Source: Halodesulfurarchaeum sp. HSR-GB
Lineage (GTDB): Archaea; Halobacteriota; Halobacteria; Halobacteriales; Halobacteriaceae
DNA: 64,000 nt
Direction: 5' to 3'
Assembly (NCBI RefSeq): GCF_031432215.1
Contig: NZ_JAVKGN010000001.1
Location: forward strand, 1,293,421-1,357,420
Of the stretch, positions 1-8,794 are shown in pieces (positions within the stretch are counted from its first letter, which is position 1; the number at the start of each line of letters is the position of its first letter). A program made the translations under genes and the position numbers. The notes beneath the pieces are model-generated. The model was not told the origin of the DNA. It ran no database searches and saw nothing but the letters and a program-made list of their open reading frames with translations.

Positions 1-1
1 C

Positions 2-370
2 CGGGACCTCAGGATCGACGACCGGGTGACCTTCGTCGGGGACCTCCCGGTCGCGGAGCGGATCGCCCGGTTCAAGGCGGCCCACGTGTACGTCCACACC
101 GCCGAGTACACGCCGTTCGCCCACGACCTGCTCCGGGCCCTCGCGGCCGGGTGCGTGTCGGTGGTGGAGTACCACGAGGCAGCGAGCGCTCACGAACTGG
201 TCGAGCACGAGGAGCGTGGGTTCACGGCGACCAGCCCGGAGGAGCTTACCCGCCGACTCGCCGCGGCCGGGGACCTCGAACGACGCACCTTCGACGAGGC
301 GTTTGCCCGGTTCGACGACGACGCCGTACTGGAGACCTACCTCGATCGCTACCGATCGATCCGCTCCTGA
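2..370 (+). CDS. Glycosyltransferase family 4-like protein, C-terminal fragment
   Basis: The gene enters from the left edge; the frame is open from base 2 and ends at TGA 368-370. The fragment has the second Rossmann half of GT-B glycosyltransferases: a strand-turn 'VTFVGDLP', then 'AHVYVHTAEYTPFAHDLLRALAAG', the usual place where a GT4 enzyme holds the nucleotide-sugar donor, and a short C-terminal helix ending 'LETYLDRYRSIRS'. The usual 'EGFGLPVLEAMACG' signature is degenerate here, so the subfamily and the sugar are unknown. A GTG at 26 could be misread as the start, but the coding sequence clearly continues upstream of it. Confidence 0.75.
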   Translation, partial: RDLRIDDRVTFVGDLPVAERIARFKAAHVYVHTAEYTPFAHDLLRALAAGCVSVVEYHEAASAHELVEHEERGFTATSPEELTRRLAAAGDLERRTFDEAFARFDDDAVLETYLDRYRSIRS

Positions 371-386
371 GTCGCTGGTTGGTCAA

Positions 387-396
387 GCCTTTTGGT
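387..396 (+). promoter_or_regulatory. TATA-like element of hemE
   Basis: GCCTTTTGGT is centred about 28 nt before the ATG at 419. This spacing implies a leaderless mRNA and supports the 419 start over the TTG at 392. Confidence 0.5.
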
Positions 397-418
397 GGCC
401 CCACACGATCGTTCGACG

Positions 419-1426
419 ATGCGATCACACTTCTTGCAGGCGGCCCGCGGGGAGGAAACTGCTCGCCCGCCGGTCTGGCTGATGCGCCAGGCGGGCCGCT
501 ATCTCCCCGAGTACCGCGAGCTCCGGGCCGATTACACCTTCCGCGAGGCCATCTCCACCCCGGACGTGGCGACCGAGATCACGTTGCAACCGTTCGAGCG
601 CTTCGGCCTCGACGCCGTCGTGATCTATTCGGACATTTTGGTCGCCCTGGAGCCACTGGGCATCGACTATCATCTCGAATCCGGCGTGGGACCGGTTATC
701 GACGACCCGATCGAGACGCCGGCGGCGATTCCAGACCACCACGAACCGGTCGCCGAACGGCTCGACTACGTGGGCGAGCTGATCGAGCGCGTGAGTGAGC
801 ACGTCGGCGACCGGGCGGCGACCCTGGGATTTGCCGGCGGGCCCTTCACCCTCGCCTCCTATGCGGTCGCGGGCGAGCCCGCCAAAAATCACATCCCCGT
901 ACGGGGGTTCCGGGCGGCCCATCCCGCGGCCTTCGAGGAGTTGCTCGGGACGTTCGCGGACGTGGTTCGGGAGTATGTCCGGTTCCAAGTCGAGCATGGG
1001 GCCGACGCCATTCAGCTATTCGACACCTACGCGGGATTGCTGGGGCCGGAGGATTACCGCGACTACGTGTTACCCCTCCACCAGGAGATCCTCGAGGCCG
1101 TCGACGTGCCAACGATCGTCTTCGTCCGGAACATGGGCGGTCGGCTCCCGACCCTGGCCGAGAGCGGCGCGGACGTGGTCGGGCTCGACTGGACGGTCGA
1201 CATGGCCGAGGCCCGGGAGACCCTCGGCGAGCAGCCTGTCCAGGGCAACCTCGATCCGACCGATCTGCTGGGCGACCCCGAGTTCGTCCGGCGGCGAACG
1301 GAGTCGATCATCGAGGCTGCCGGTCCGGACGGACACATTCTCAATCTCGGGCACGGCGTGAATCGCACCACGCCGGTGGAGTCGGTCGCGGCCTTCGTCG
1401 AGACGGCGAAATCCTGGGAGTGGTGA
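419..1426 (+). CDS. hemE: Uroporphyrinogen decarboxylase
   Basis: Decarboxylates the four acetate side chains of uroporphyrinogen III to give coproporphyrinogen III in haem synthesis (cytoplasm). The 335-residue protein has the family's N-terminal signature 'PPVWLMRQAGRYLPEYR' (residues 17-33) and the second signature 'GFAGGPFTLASY'. Length is normal for HemE. The ATG at 419 is chosen because the signature then lies at the usual distance from the N terminus and a TATA-like element sits about 28 nt upstream; a TTG at 392 would overlap that element. The TGA stop abuts the hemH stop on the other strand. Many archaea make haem by the siroheme-dependent Ahb route, so HemE together with HemH points to the classical porphyrin branch here. 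Confidence 0.95.
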   Translation: MRSHFLQAARGEETARPPVWLMRQAGRYLPEYRELRADYTFREAISTPDVATEITLQPFERFGLDAVVIYSDILVALEPLGIDYHLESGVGPVIDDPIETPAAIPDHHEPVAERLDYVGELIERVSEHVGDRAATLGFAGGPFTLASYAVAGEPAKNHIPVRGFRAAHPAAFEELLGTFADVVREYVRFQVEHGADAIQLFDTYAGLLGPEDYRDYVLPLHQEILEAVDVPTIVFVRNMGGRLPTLAESGADVVGLDWTVDMAEARETLGEQPVQGNLDPTDLLGDPEFVRRRTESIIEAAGPDGHILNLGHGVNRTTPVESVAAFVETAKSWEW

Positions 1427-2473
1427 TCACTCGACGGGCGCGTTCAGGCAGAAGGTTCCCGGTTCGTCCCGGCACTGACACTGGCGAAGCTGGTGGTACG
1501 CGGGGTCGAAGTCGGCGAGGAACGGTTCGATCAGGTCCCCGAGGACCGTCGCGAGCCGTGGATCGTCGTGTGGCACTGGCACCCGGTAGAACTCCAGGCC
1601 CTGTGTTTCGGCTGCCTCGCGAAGTTCGACGTCGAGTTCGTGAAGCGTCTCGGATTGCTCGTGGAGGAAACTCATCGGCTCGACGACGACCCGGTCGGCC
1701 TCGATCGATTCGAGGGCGTCCTCGATGTCCGGTTCGGTCCAGGGGATGTCCCGGTTCGCGTGGTTCTGGAAGCCCAGCGTGTAGGACTCCGGTCCCAGCA
1801 ATGCGGCCATGGTGTCCGCGTACTCCGTGACGTACTGGTCATAGCGGCTGCCGGCCTCCAGATACGAGGTGGGGGTCCCGTGGGCCGAGAAGAGCAGTTC
1901 GGTCCCCGGGGCCGCGAGGTCCACCCCCTGTGCCTGGAGGAACGACTGGACGTTCTCGACCCGGAGCCGGGTGTAGGTAGCGTGACGGTGCCAGCCGGTG
2001 ACGGCACGAAACTCCACGTCGGCGTCGTGGTCAGCCAGTGCCGATTCGAAATCCCCGACGGCGGCGATGTTGGTCGAGGGGCCCGAAAGCGGATACACTG
2101 GGACGACGATCACGCGATCGAGGTCCTGGGCAGCCACCTCGGCAGCCACGTCGTCGATGAGCGGGTCGGTGTACTGCATCGCCAGAAATACCGCCGGGTC
2201 GAATCCCCGGGCGGCGAGTTCGTCCTCGACGGCCGACTGCTGGTCCCGGGCCTGCGCGTCGAGCGGGGAGCCACCGATGGTCTCGTACTCCTCGATGAGC
2301 CCGCTCGCACGGCGGGACGCGAGTTCGCTGGCCCGATCGCGGGCCGCGGCCTCGCTGTCGAAGCGCTCCAGATTGGCGTTGTCCAGAAAGATGCGTTCGA
2401 GGAAGGGTTCGACGGCTTCTCGGGTCGGTTCGGCGGGTTCGCCGAAGTTGAGCAACACGACGCCTGCGTCCAT
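1427..2473 (-). CDS. hemH: Ferrochelatase with a cysteine-rich C-terminal tail
   Basis: Inserts Fe2+ into a porphyrin in the last or next-to-last step of haem synthesis. The 348-residue protein opens 'MDAGVVLLNFGEP', typical of ferrochelatases, and has the conserved 'LFSAHGTP' histidine motif and 'GFQNHANRDIPWTEP'. Its only three cysteines lie within eleven residues of the C terminus ('CQCRDEPGTFC'), which suggests a metal or Fe-S site. The ATG at 2473 has a TATA-like ACTATACC about 30 nt upstream, inside the 43-bp gap after the purNH gene. Whether the product is protohaem or coprohaem cannot be told from sequence alone. Confidence 0.93.
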   Translation of the reverse strand: MDAGVVLLNFGEPAEPTREAVEPFLERIFLDNANLERFDSEAAARDRASELASRRASGLIEEYETIGGSPLDAQARDQQSAVEDELAARGFDPAVFLAMQYTDPLIDDVAAEVAAQDLDRVIVVPVYPLSGPSTNIAAVGDFESALADHDADVEFRAVTGWHRHATYTRLRVENVQSFLQAQGVDLAAPGTELLFSAHGTPTSYLEAGSRYDQYVTEYADTMAALLGPESYTLGFQNHANRDIPWTEPDIEDALESIEADRVVVEPMSFLHEQSETLHELDVELREAAETQGLEFYRVPVPHDDPRLATVLGDLIEPFLADFDPAYHQLRQCQCRDEPGTFCLNAPVE

Positions 2474-2516
2474 GCCAGCAGGTATGTGGGCGTCCGGGGT
2501 ATAGTTGTGGGACCCC

Positions 2517-4124
2517 TCAATCGTGGCGGAAGGCCCGGGTACCCGTGAACACCATCGCCAGATCATGTTCGTTCGCGGCCTCGATGACGGCCTCGTCGTT
2601 GACCGAGCCACCGGGCTGGATCACGGCCTCGACACCCGCTTCGGCCGCGAGTTCGACCCCGTCCGGGAAGGGGAAGAAGGCGTCACTCGCCATGACACTC
2701 CCTGCCGCGGACTTGCCCTCGGCGTCCCGATCGGCCTTCTTGGTCGCCAGGTCGACGGCGTCGACTCGACTCGCCTGTCCCATCCCGATCCCGACCGTTT
2801 CGGTGCCGGAGGCCAGGACGATGGCGTTTGACTTGACGTGTTTGGCGGTCTGCCAGGCAAACAGCAGTGACTCCAGTTCGGCCGCGGTTGGCTCGCGTTC
2901 GGTCACCGTCTCCAGATCCGCCGCCTGGGGGGCCTGGAGGTCACGCTCCTGTACCAGCCGACCGCCGACCAGCGGCTTCTCGACCTGTCCCAGCGTGTCG
3001 CCGTCGAATTCGCCGACGTCGAGCACGCGGAGGTCGTCTTTTTCGGTCAGCACGTCGAGGGCGTCGGCTGTGTATCCGGGTGCGACGACGGCCTCCTTGA
3101 ACGAGTCGACGATGGCGGTCGCGGTTGGTTCATCACAGGGTCGGTTGAGGGCCACGATCCCGCCGAACGCGCTCTTGGCGTCCGTGGCCAGTGCGTCCTC
3201 GTAGGCCTCGCTGAGGCTGTCGCCGACCGCACACCCGGCCGGGTTGGTGTGTTTGATGACCGCGGCGGCCGGCGCTTCGAACTCCCGGATCAGGTTCAGG
3301 GCGGCGTCGGCGTCGTTGTAGTTGTTGTAGGAGAGGGCCTTCCCGGTCGGATTTCGCTGTTCGGCGTCGACCACGCTGGCGGCCTCGTTTCTTGGATCGG
3401 CATAGAGGGCGGCCTCCTGGTGGGGGTTCTCCCCGTATCGGAGTTTCCGAACCCGGTCGGTGGAGGTGAATCGTCGGTGGGGAAAGGCCCCGCCGTCCTC
3501 CGTGACCGTGACCTCGTCTCCATCGATTGTCACCTGTCCCGCCGCGATCATCTCGATCGCGCGGGGATAGGCCGTGAACTCGCCCTCGTAGAGGACCCGG
3601 CGTTTCAGATCCGCCGGGTCGTCGTCGGGATAGACCGGCACCGGCTCCTGGGTGATGATCGGGCCCGCATCGACGTGTTCCTCGATGACCGAGCCATCCT
3701 CGGCGACGGCGTCGGTCACGAGATGGACGGTACACCCCGAAACGGCCACCCCCGCCGCGAGGGCCTGTTCGTGGGCGTTCTCGCCCGGGAAGGACGGCAA
3801 CAGCGAGGGGTGAACGTTGAGCGTCGGCGGCGCGGCTTCGAGGAACGTCTCGGACAGGATTTGCATGTAGCCATCGAGCGCGACGAGATCCAGGTCGTAG
3901 TCGGAAAGCACCTGCAGGATTCGCCGTTCGTGTTCCCGGCGGTCCATCCCCGGGGAGCGCTCGACGACGGCCGTGTCGATCCCCCGATTTTCGGCCTTCT
4001 CGATGATCGGCGCGTCGGCGTGATTCGACACGACGACCCCGAGGGTCGCATCCCCCGGCTGTCGATCCTGGATGTGCAAGAGATTTCGACCGCGGTTGCT
4101 CGCGAGTCCGGCGATAATTGGCAT
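2517..4124 (-). CDS. purH: PurN-PurH2 fusion: GAR formyltransferase and AICAR formyltransferase
   Basis: A 535-residue bifunctional purine enzyme. Residues ~1-200 are a GAR transformylase domain (PurN-like) with 'NVHPSLLPSFPG' containing the catalytic Asn/His pair. Residues ~230-535 are an AICAR transformylase domain with 'LRYGENPHQEAALY', 'KALSYNNYNDADAA' and the 'KHTNPAGCAVG' motif. The IMP cyclohydrolase domain that normally precedes AICAR transformylase in bacterial PurH is absent; archaea generally use a separate PurO for that step. Such PurN-PurH2 fusions are known in haloarchaea. The ATG at 4124 has a TATA-like GATTTTGC about 28 nt upstream. purB diverges from it, and purL and purA lie elsewhere in the window. 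Confidence 0.9.
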   Translation of the reverse strand: MPIIAGLASNRGRNLLHIQDRQPGDATLGVVVSNHADAPIIEKAENRGIDTAVVERSPGMDRREHERRILQVLSDYDLDLVALDGYMQILSETFLEAAPPTLNVHPSLLPSFPGENAHEQALAAGVAVSGCTVHLVTDAVAEDGSVIEEHVDAGPIITQEPVPVYPDDDPADLKRRVLYEGEFTAYPRAIEMIAAGQVTIDGDEVTVTEDGGAFPHRRFTSTDRVRKLRYGENPHQEAALYADPRNEAASVVDAEQRNPTGKALSYNNYNDADAALNLIREFEAPAAAVIKHTNPAGCAVGDSLSEAYEDALATDAKSAFGGIVALNRPCDEPTATAIVDSFKEAVVAPGYTADALDVLTEKDDLRVLDVGEFDGDTLGQVEKPLVGGRLVQERDLQAPQAADLETVTEREPTAAELESLLFAWQTAKHVKSNAIVLASGTETVGIGMGQASRVDAVDLATKKADRDAEGKSAAGSVMASDAFFPFPDGVELAAEAGVEAVIQPGGSVNDEAVIEAANEHDLAMVFTGTRAFRHD

Positions 4125-4261
4125 ACTGGATAGCCCGGCGTGCACTCGCAAAATCGTTGTGGTCCCTGCGCGAACGATTATCCACTGTCGTGCATATCTC
4201 CGTGACTCCAGGCGGGAAACGGGACGAATATATTCACGAACGTGGAACGACTCGACCGACA

Positions 4262-4269
4262 TTCTTAAC
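4262..4269 (+). promoter_or_regulatory. TATA-like element of purB
   Basis: TTCTTAAC is centred about 28 nt before the ATG at 4294, consistent with a leaderless purB mRNA. The purNH promoter lies on the opposite strand about 110 bp away. Confidence 0.55.
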
Positions 4270-4293
4270 CGGCGACCGCGGCCACACCGACAC

Positions 4294-5673
4294 ATGTCAA
4301 ACGATCGTGGCCCGCTGTGGGCCGTTTCGCCGCTCGACGGTCGGTACGCCGACCGGACGGCCCCGCTCGTCGAGTACGTGAGCGAGGCGGCGCTCATGCG
4401 TGCCCGCGTGACCGTCGAGGTGGAGTACACTATCGCCCTCGCTGATCTCCAGGCGACCCCCGTCGAGATCGATCCCGAACTCCGGGAGTCGATGCGGGAC
4501 TGCTACCGGGACTTCGATGAGTCGGACGCCGAGTTGATCAAGGCCATCGAGACGACCGGCGCCAGGGGCTATGCCGCGACCAACCACGACGTCAAGGCCG
4601 TCGAGTACTATCTGCGGGAGGCCACACCCGAACGGGTCCATCCCTGGTTGCACTTCGGCTTGACCAGCGAGGACGTCACGAACCTGGCCTACCGCATTCT
4701 GATCCGGGACGCCATGGAGTCGGTGTTACTGCCTCGACTGCGGGTGATTCGTGAGGAACTGACCGACTTTGCACACGACCACGCCGACCTCCCGATGCTC
4801 GCCCGAACCCACGGCCAGCCTGCAACGCCGACGACCTTCGGCAAGGAGATGGCGGTGTACGCCGCGCGGGTGGGCCAGGGAATCGCGGCCGTCGAATCGG
4901 CGACAGACTCGCTCGCGGGCAAACTCGGCGGGGCGACCGGGACGTTCGCGGCTCACGCCGTGGCCTATCCTGATGTCGACTGGCCGGGCTTTGCCCGCGA
5001 GTTCGTCACCGATCTGGGGCTCTCTTACCTACAGCCGACGACCCAGATCAATCCCGGCGACGACCTGGCGACGCTCTTCGACGCGCTGGCCCGAGTAAAC
5101 CGGGTGCTGGTCGACCTCGACCGGGACGCCTGGCAGTACGTGAGCCTGGGCTATCTGGGCCAGGAAGCCGCGGCGGGCGAAACCGGTTCCTCGACGATGC
5201 CACACAAGGTCAACCCCATCGACTTCGAGAACAGCGAGGGCAACCTCTCGCGGGCCAACAGCGATTTGGGCTTCCTCGCGGAGACCATCACGACCTCCCG
5301 CATGCAGCGGGACCTCTCGGACTCGACGGTCAAACGGAACATGGGGGTCGCACTCGCGCATTCGCTTTTGGGCTACGTGAAACTCGAGGCCGGCCTGGCG
5401 AAGGTCGTGCCCCGCGAGTCGGTCATGGCCGAGGACCTCCAGGCCAATCCGGCGGTGATCGGCGAGGCGATCCAGACGGTCCTCCGGCGTGAAGGGAATC
5501 CGGACGCCTACGAACTGGTGAAAGAGGCCACTCGGGGCGAGTCCGTCACCATGGCGGACTTCGAGGCCCTCATCGAGGACCTTGATGTCGATGCGTCGAC
5601 GAAAGAAACGCTGCGTTCACTCACGCCGGAATCGTACACCGGCATCGCCGCTTCGATCGCACGAGACGTGTGA
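4294..5673 (+). CDS. purB: Adenylosuccinate lyase
   Basis: Cleaves SAICAR to AICAR and adenylosuccinate to AMP, releasing fumarate. The 459-residue protein has the fumarase/aspartase superfamily signature 'GSSTMPHKVNPIDFE' with the catalytic serine loop, and 'TSEDVTNLAYR' and 'ARTHGQPATPTTFGKE' for the other two conserved regions. The frame is open further upstream, but the ATG at 4294 gives the normal N terminus ('GPLWAVSPLDGRYAD') and fits the TATA spacing. The TGA abuts the dapE stop as TGATCA. Confidence 0.96.
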   Translation: MSNDRGPLWAVSPLDGRYADRTAPLVEYVSEAALMRARVTVEVEYTIALADLQATPVEIDPELRESMRDCYRDFDESDAELIKAIETTGARGYAATNHDVKAVEYYLREATPERVHPWLHFGLTSEDVTNLAYRILIRDAMESVLLPRLRVIREELTDFAHDHADLPMLARTHGQPATPTTFGKEMAVYAARVGQGIAAVESATDSLAGKLGGATGTFAAHAVAYPDVDWPGFAREFVTDLGLSYLQPTTQINPGDDLATLFDALARVNRVLVDLDRDAWQYVSLGYLGQEAAAGETGSSTMPHKVNPIDFENSEGNLSRANSDLGFLAETITTSRMQRDLSDSTVKRNMGVALAHSLLGYVKLEAGLAKVVPRESVMAEDLQANPAVIGEAIQTVLRREGNPDAYELVKEATRGESVTMADFEALIEDLDVDASTKETLRSLTPESYTGIAASIARDV

Positions 5674-6747
5674 TCACTCGGCCACGAGCAGTGTCTCGAG
5701 GCCGTCGGTGAGGATCGCTCCGGCCTGCCGGACGGCGTCGATCGGAACGTACTCGCGCTCGCCGTGGGCGACCGGTCCCTGTTCGTCGGCCAGCACGCCC
5801 GGCCCGAAGACCACGGTCGGCGCCATTGAAGCGAAGTACGCAGCCTCGGTCGCAGCTCCGAAGGTTCGAGGTTCGCCCGCGCCGGCAGCCACCAGCGCCT
5901 GACTGACCGCCGCGTCGGCATCTGTCTCGAACCCTTCCAGGAACGGGGTCTCCCGCTCGGCCGGCTGGACCGCGACGGTGAGATCCTCGGAGACGACCGA
6001 GCGGAGGTGAGTCTGGAGCGACTCGAAGAATTCGGGTGCTCTCTCGGGTGGCACGCTCCGCCGATCGATCGTGAGTGTTGCTTCCGACGGGATCCGGTTG
6101 GTGGCTTCGCCCCCCGAGACGAGCGTGGGGGTCAGTGTGGGGGCCCCGAGCCGTGGATGGGTCGCGGGTCCGTGTTCGTCGTCGTAGCTTTCCAGGCCCG
6201 CGATCGCGTCTTTGAGCCCCGAGATGGCGTTCACGCCCGATTCAGGCGTGGCCGCGTGAGCACCCCGGCCACCGAGGTGGACCGTCCCCTGAAATCGGCC
6301 CCTGGCGGCCACACACACGTCGAGCCCGGTCGGTTCGCCCACGATGAAGCCGTCGGCGTCCAGTTCGAGTGCCGCCGCGCCGGTCGACTCCCGCTCCTCG
6401 TCGGGCGTGAGCGCGAGCGTGAGCCGGCCGGTTTCGGGTTCGGTCCGGAGGAAGGCTGCCAGTATCGCCGCGAGTGGCCCCTTCGCGTCACAGGATCCTC
6501 GGCCGCGGATCTCCGTCTCGGTCCGTTCGAGCGGGTGATGGGGCGGGACGGTGTCAAGGTGCGTGTTGAGAACGATCCGTGGCTCTCCGCTCCCTTTATC
6601 GGCCAGCAGGTTCCCCGCGTCGTCGATCCTGACTGTTTCGCCGTTGGCTTCCAGGGTCTCCCGGACCAGTTCCCGCATCTCCGTGACCGACTCGGTCGAG
6701 GGGGTTTCGACGGCCGTTTCGAGGAACTCGATCGGGTCGAAACTCAT
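5674..6747 (-). CDS. dapE: Succinyl-diaminopimelate desuccinylase (M20 metallopeptidase family)
   Basis: Removes succinate from N-succinyl-LL-diaminopimelate. The 357-residue M20 enzyme has metal-binding and catalytic positions His63 and Asp65 ('LNTHLDTVPPH'), Asp87 ('GRGSCDAKG') and the acidic pair in 'TPDEERES' (~116-118), and a dimerisation domain from ~160 to 270. M20 proteins act on many acyl-amino acids; DapE is assigned because the gene is the last of six in a lysine operon that also has dapD, the succinylase. Its ATG overlaps the dapF stop by four bases. Confidence 0.88.
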   Translation of the reverse strand: MSFDPIEFLETAVETPSTESVTEMRELVRETLEANGETVRIDDAGNLLADKGSGEPRIVLNTHLDTVPPHHPLERTETEIRGRGSCDAKGPLAAILAAFLRTEPETGRLTLALTPDEERESTGAAALELDADGFIVGEPTGLDVCVAARGRFQGTVHLGGRGAHAATPESGVNAISGLKDAIAGLESYDDEHGPATHPRLGAPTLTPTLVSGGEATNRIPSEATLTIDRRSVPPERAPEFFESLQTHLRSVVSEDLTVAVQPAERETPFLEGFETDADAAVSQALVAAGAGEPRTFGAATEAAYFASMAPTVVFGPGVLADEQGPVAHGEREYVPIDAVRQAGAILTDGLETLLVAE

Positions 6748-7571
6748 CGACTCCCCGCCTCGAACTCGACCGTTCCCTCGCGCTCGAAGGCCGTTGGGCC
6801 CGCGAGCGTGGCTGGCCCGTCTGCCGGTACGGTCACCGTCAGCGTGCCCCCTGGTGGCGACACTTCGATCGGTTCCCCGGCCGCAGCCAGCTCTTGCCTG
6901 ACGGCGACGGCCGCGATCGCGACCGCGCCCGTCCCACAGGACTGGGTCTCGTCCTCGACGCCCCGCTCGTAGGTGCGCTGTCTGAACTCGCTGGGGCCGA
7001 CGTACTCGGCAACCGTGACGTTCGTGCCCGCCGGAAACTCATCGGCGTAGCGGATCGGCTGGGCCATGGCCTCAAGGGCAACCTCCTCGACCGACCGGAG
7101 GAACGCGACCGCGTGGGGCACACCTGTGTTCACAGCCGAGATCGTCAGCCCCTCGAAGGGCTCCTCGATCATCGGTCCCTCCGATTCTACGGGGATTTCG
7201 GCCGGCTCGAAGCTCGGTTCGCCCATCTCGACGGTCACGTTGGTCTCGTCCGCATCAACTTCCGCGAGTCGGTCCCCGGCTGGGGTTTCGAGTCGGAACT
7301 TCCAGTCCCCGGTCTGTTCGTGGGCCCACCGGGCGGCCACTCTGGCCCCGTTGCCACACATCTCGGCCGTGCTGCCGTCCGGCTGGTAGAGCGTGAAGCC
7401 GACCCGGGTGGGCTCGGTTTCGGGATCGAGCTCCAGAAAGAGGATCCCGTCCACCCCCAACTCCACACAGGCCGACTGGGCGAACGCCGCCCGGTCGGTT
7501 TCCAGGGCCGCGGCTTCGACGACTGCGAATGCGTTGCCCGTCCCATGGTACTGGCGGTAGGGAACGTTCAT
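6744..7571 (-). CDS. dapF: Diaminopimelate epimerase
   Basis: Converts LL- to meso-diaminopimelate without a cofactor. The 275-residue protein keeps both catalytic cysteines: Cys72 in 'MCGNGAR' and Cys212 in 'ETQSCGTGA', one in each half of the pseudo-symmetric fold. Length is normal. It overlaps lysA upstream and dapE downstream by four bases each, so translation is probably coupled. Confidence 0.95.
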   Translation of the reverse strand: MNVPYRQYHGTGNAFAVVEAAALETDRAAFAQSACVELGVDGILFLELDPETEPTRVGFTLYQPDGSTAEMCGNGARVAARWAHEQTGDWKFRLETPAGDRLAEVDADETNVTVEMGEPSFEPAEIPVESEGPMIEEPFEGLTISAVNTGVPHAVAFLRSVEEVALEAMAQPIRYADEFPAGTNVTVAEYVGPSEFRQRTYERGVEDETQSCGTGAVAIAAVAVRQELAAAGEPIEVSPPGGTLTVTVPADGPATLAGPTAFEREGTVEFEAGSR

Positions 7572-8794
7572 CTGTCCACCTCCGAGTTGATCACGTCCTC
7601 GACGGTTTCCCGGCGTCTGACGAGTTTTGTCGAGCCGTCTTCCATGGCGATTACGGGTGCTCGCGGCCGGCTGTTGTACTGGCTCGCCATCTCGATGCCG
7701 TAGGCGCCGGTGAAGCCGACCCCGTACAGCTCACCTCGCTCTGGCTTCGGGAGACGCCGGTCCCGGGCGAGCACATCGGTACTCTCACAGATCGGGCCGA
7801 CAACGGAGACTGTCTCGGTCTCTCCAGCCTGGTCCCCGGTGAGTGATTTGACCGGGTGGTAGGCGTCGTACAGGGCCGGTCGGAGCAAATCAGTCATGCC
7901 CGCGTCGACGCCAGCCAGGACGCCGTCGCCGGCCGGCTTGACGGTGTTGACCCGGGTCAGGAGGACCCCGGCGTCGGCGACCAGATACCGTCCCGGCTCG
8001 ATGCGAAGTTCGGCGTCAACCCCCGCGAGTGCCTCGCGGGTCGCCGTCGCGATCGCGTCCAGGTCGAGGGGTTCTTCGTCGGGTCGGTACGGGACGCCGA
8101 ACCCGCCGCCCACGTCGACGAACTCCAGGTCGGTATCGAGGTCCGTCGCGACCGACGCGATGGTTTCGACGACCGCTCGGTGGGCCGCCAGGCCGTCGTC
8201 CAGGATGCCGCTGCCGGCGTGGGCGTGCAAGCCGACCACGTCGAGTCCCTGCTCGGTCCCGGCCGCGACCGCCTCCGGGACCCGATCGACCGGGATCCCG
8301 AACTTGGCGTCCGCGCCGGTCGCGACCGCGTCACTGTGACCGGCACCTGTCCCTGGATGGATTCGGATCGCGACGCCCCCGTCGAAACCACGTTCCGCGA
8401 GGCGGTCGATCGTGTCCATCGCGTCCACGGTGATGGTGATCGGCGCTCCGCCGCCAACCAGGACGGCATCGAGGTCCCTGGCTGGCGCGTTGACGGGAGT
8501 GTACTGCACGTTGGCGGGGTCGAAGCCGGCTTCGAGCGCACGGCGAACCTCCCCGGCTGACGCACACTCGGCGCCGACACCAGCGTCTGCAAGTGTCTGC
8601 AGCACTGCCCGACCGGCGTTTGCCTTGACAGCGTACAGCAGCCTGGCGTCCGGAAACGCCGTCTGCAACCGGTCCAGGTTCTCGCGGATTCGATCCAGGT
8701 CGATGACGTAGGCGGGGGTCCCGTGGGTTTCAGCGATCTCCTGCAGTGGGTCTCGCTCCCAGTCGTCCAGACGGCGTACGGTCGGTCCAGTCAT
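7568..8794 (-). CDS. lysA: Diaminopimelate decarboxylase
   Basis: Last step of lysine synthesis: PLP-dependent decarboxylation of meso-diaminopimelate to L-lysine. The 408-residue fold-type III enzyme has Lys57 in 'LLYAVKAN' as the PLP Schiff-base residue, the glycine loop 'VDVGGGFGVPY', and the cysteine-containing 'VVGPICESTDVLA' that supplies the partner active site across the dimer. It lies between dapD and dapF with four-base overlaps on both sides. Confidence 0.95.
   Translation of the reverse strand: MTGPTVRRLDDWERDPLQEIAETHGTPAYVIDLDRIRENLDRLQTAFPDARLLYAVKANAGRAVLQTLADAGVGAECASAGEVRRALEAGFDPANVQYTPVNAPARDLDAVLVGGGAPITITVDAMDTIDRLAERGFDGGVAIRIHPGTGAGHSDAVATGADAKFGIPVDRVPEAVAAGTEQGLDVVGLHAHAGSGILDDGLAAHRAVVETIASVATDLDTDLEFVDVGGGFGVPYRPDEEPLDLDAIATATREALAGVDAELRIEPGRYLVADAGVLLTRVNTVKPAGDGVLAGVDAGMTDLLRPALYDAYHPVKSLTGDQAGETETVSVVGPICESTDVLARDRRLPKPERGELYGVGFTGAYGIEMASQYNSRPRAPVIAMEDGSTKLVRRRETVEDVINSEVDR

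Noticed and set aside
392-418. TTG start for hemE at 392
   Set aside because: It would place the start in the TATA-like element and add nine residues not seen in HemE; ATG 419 fits better.
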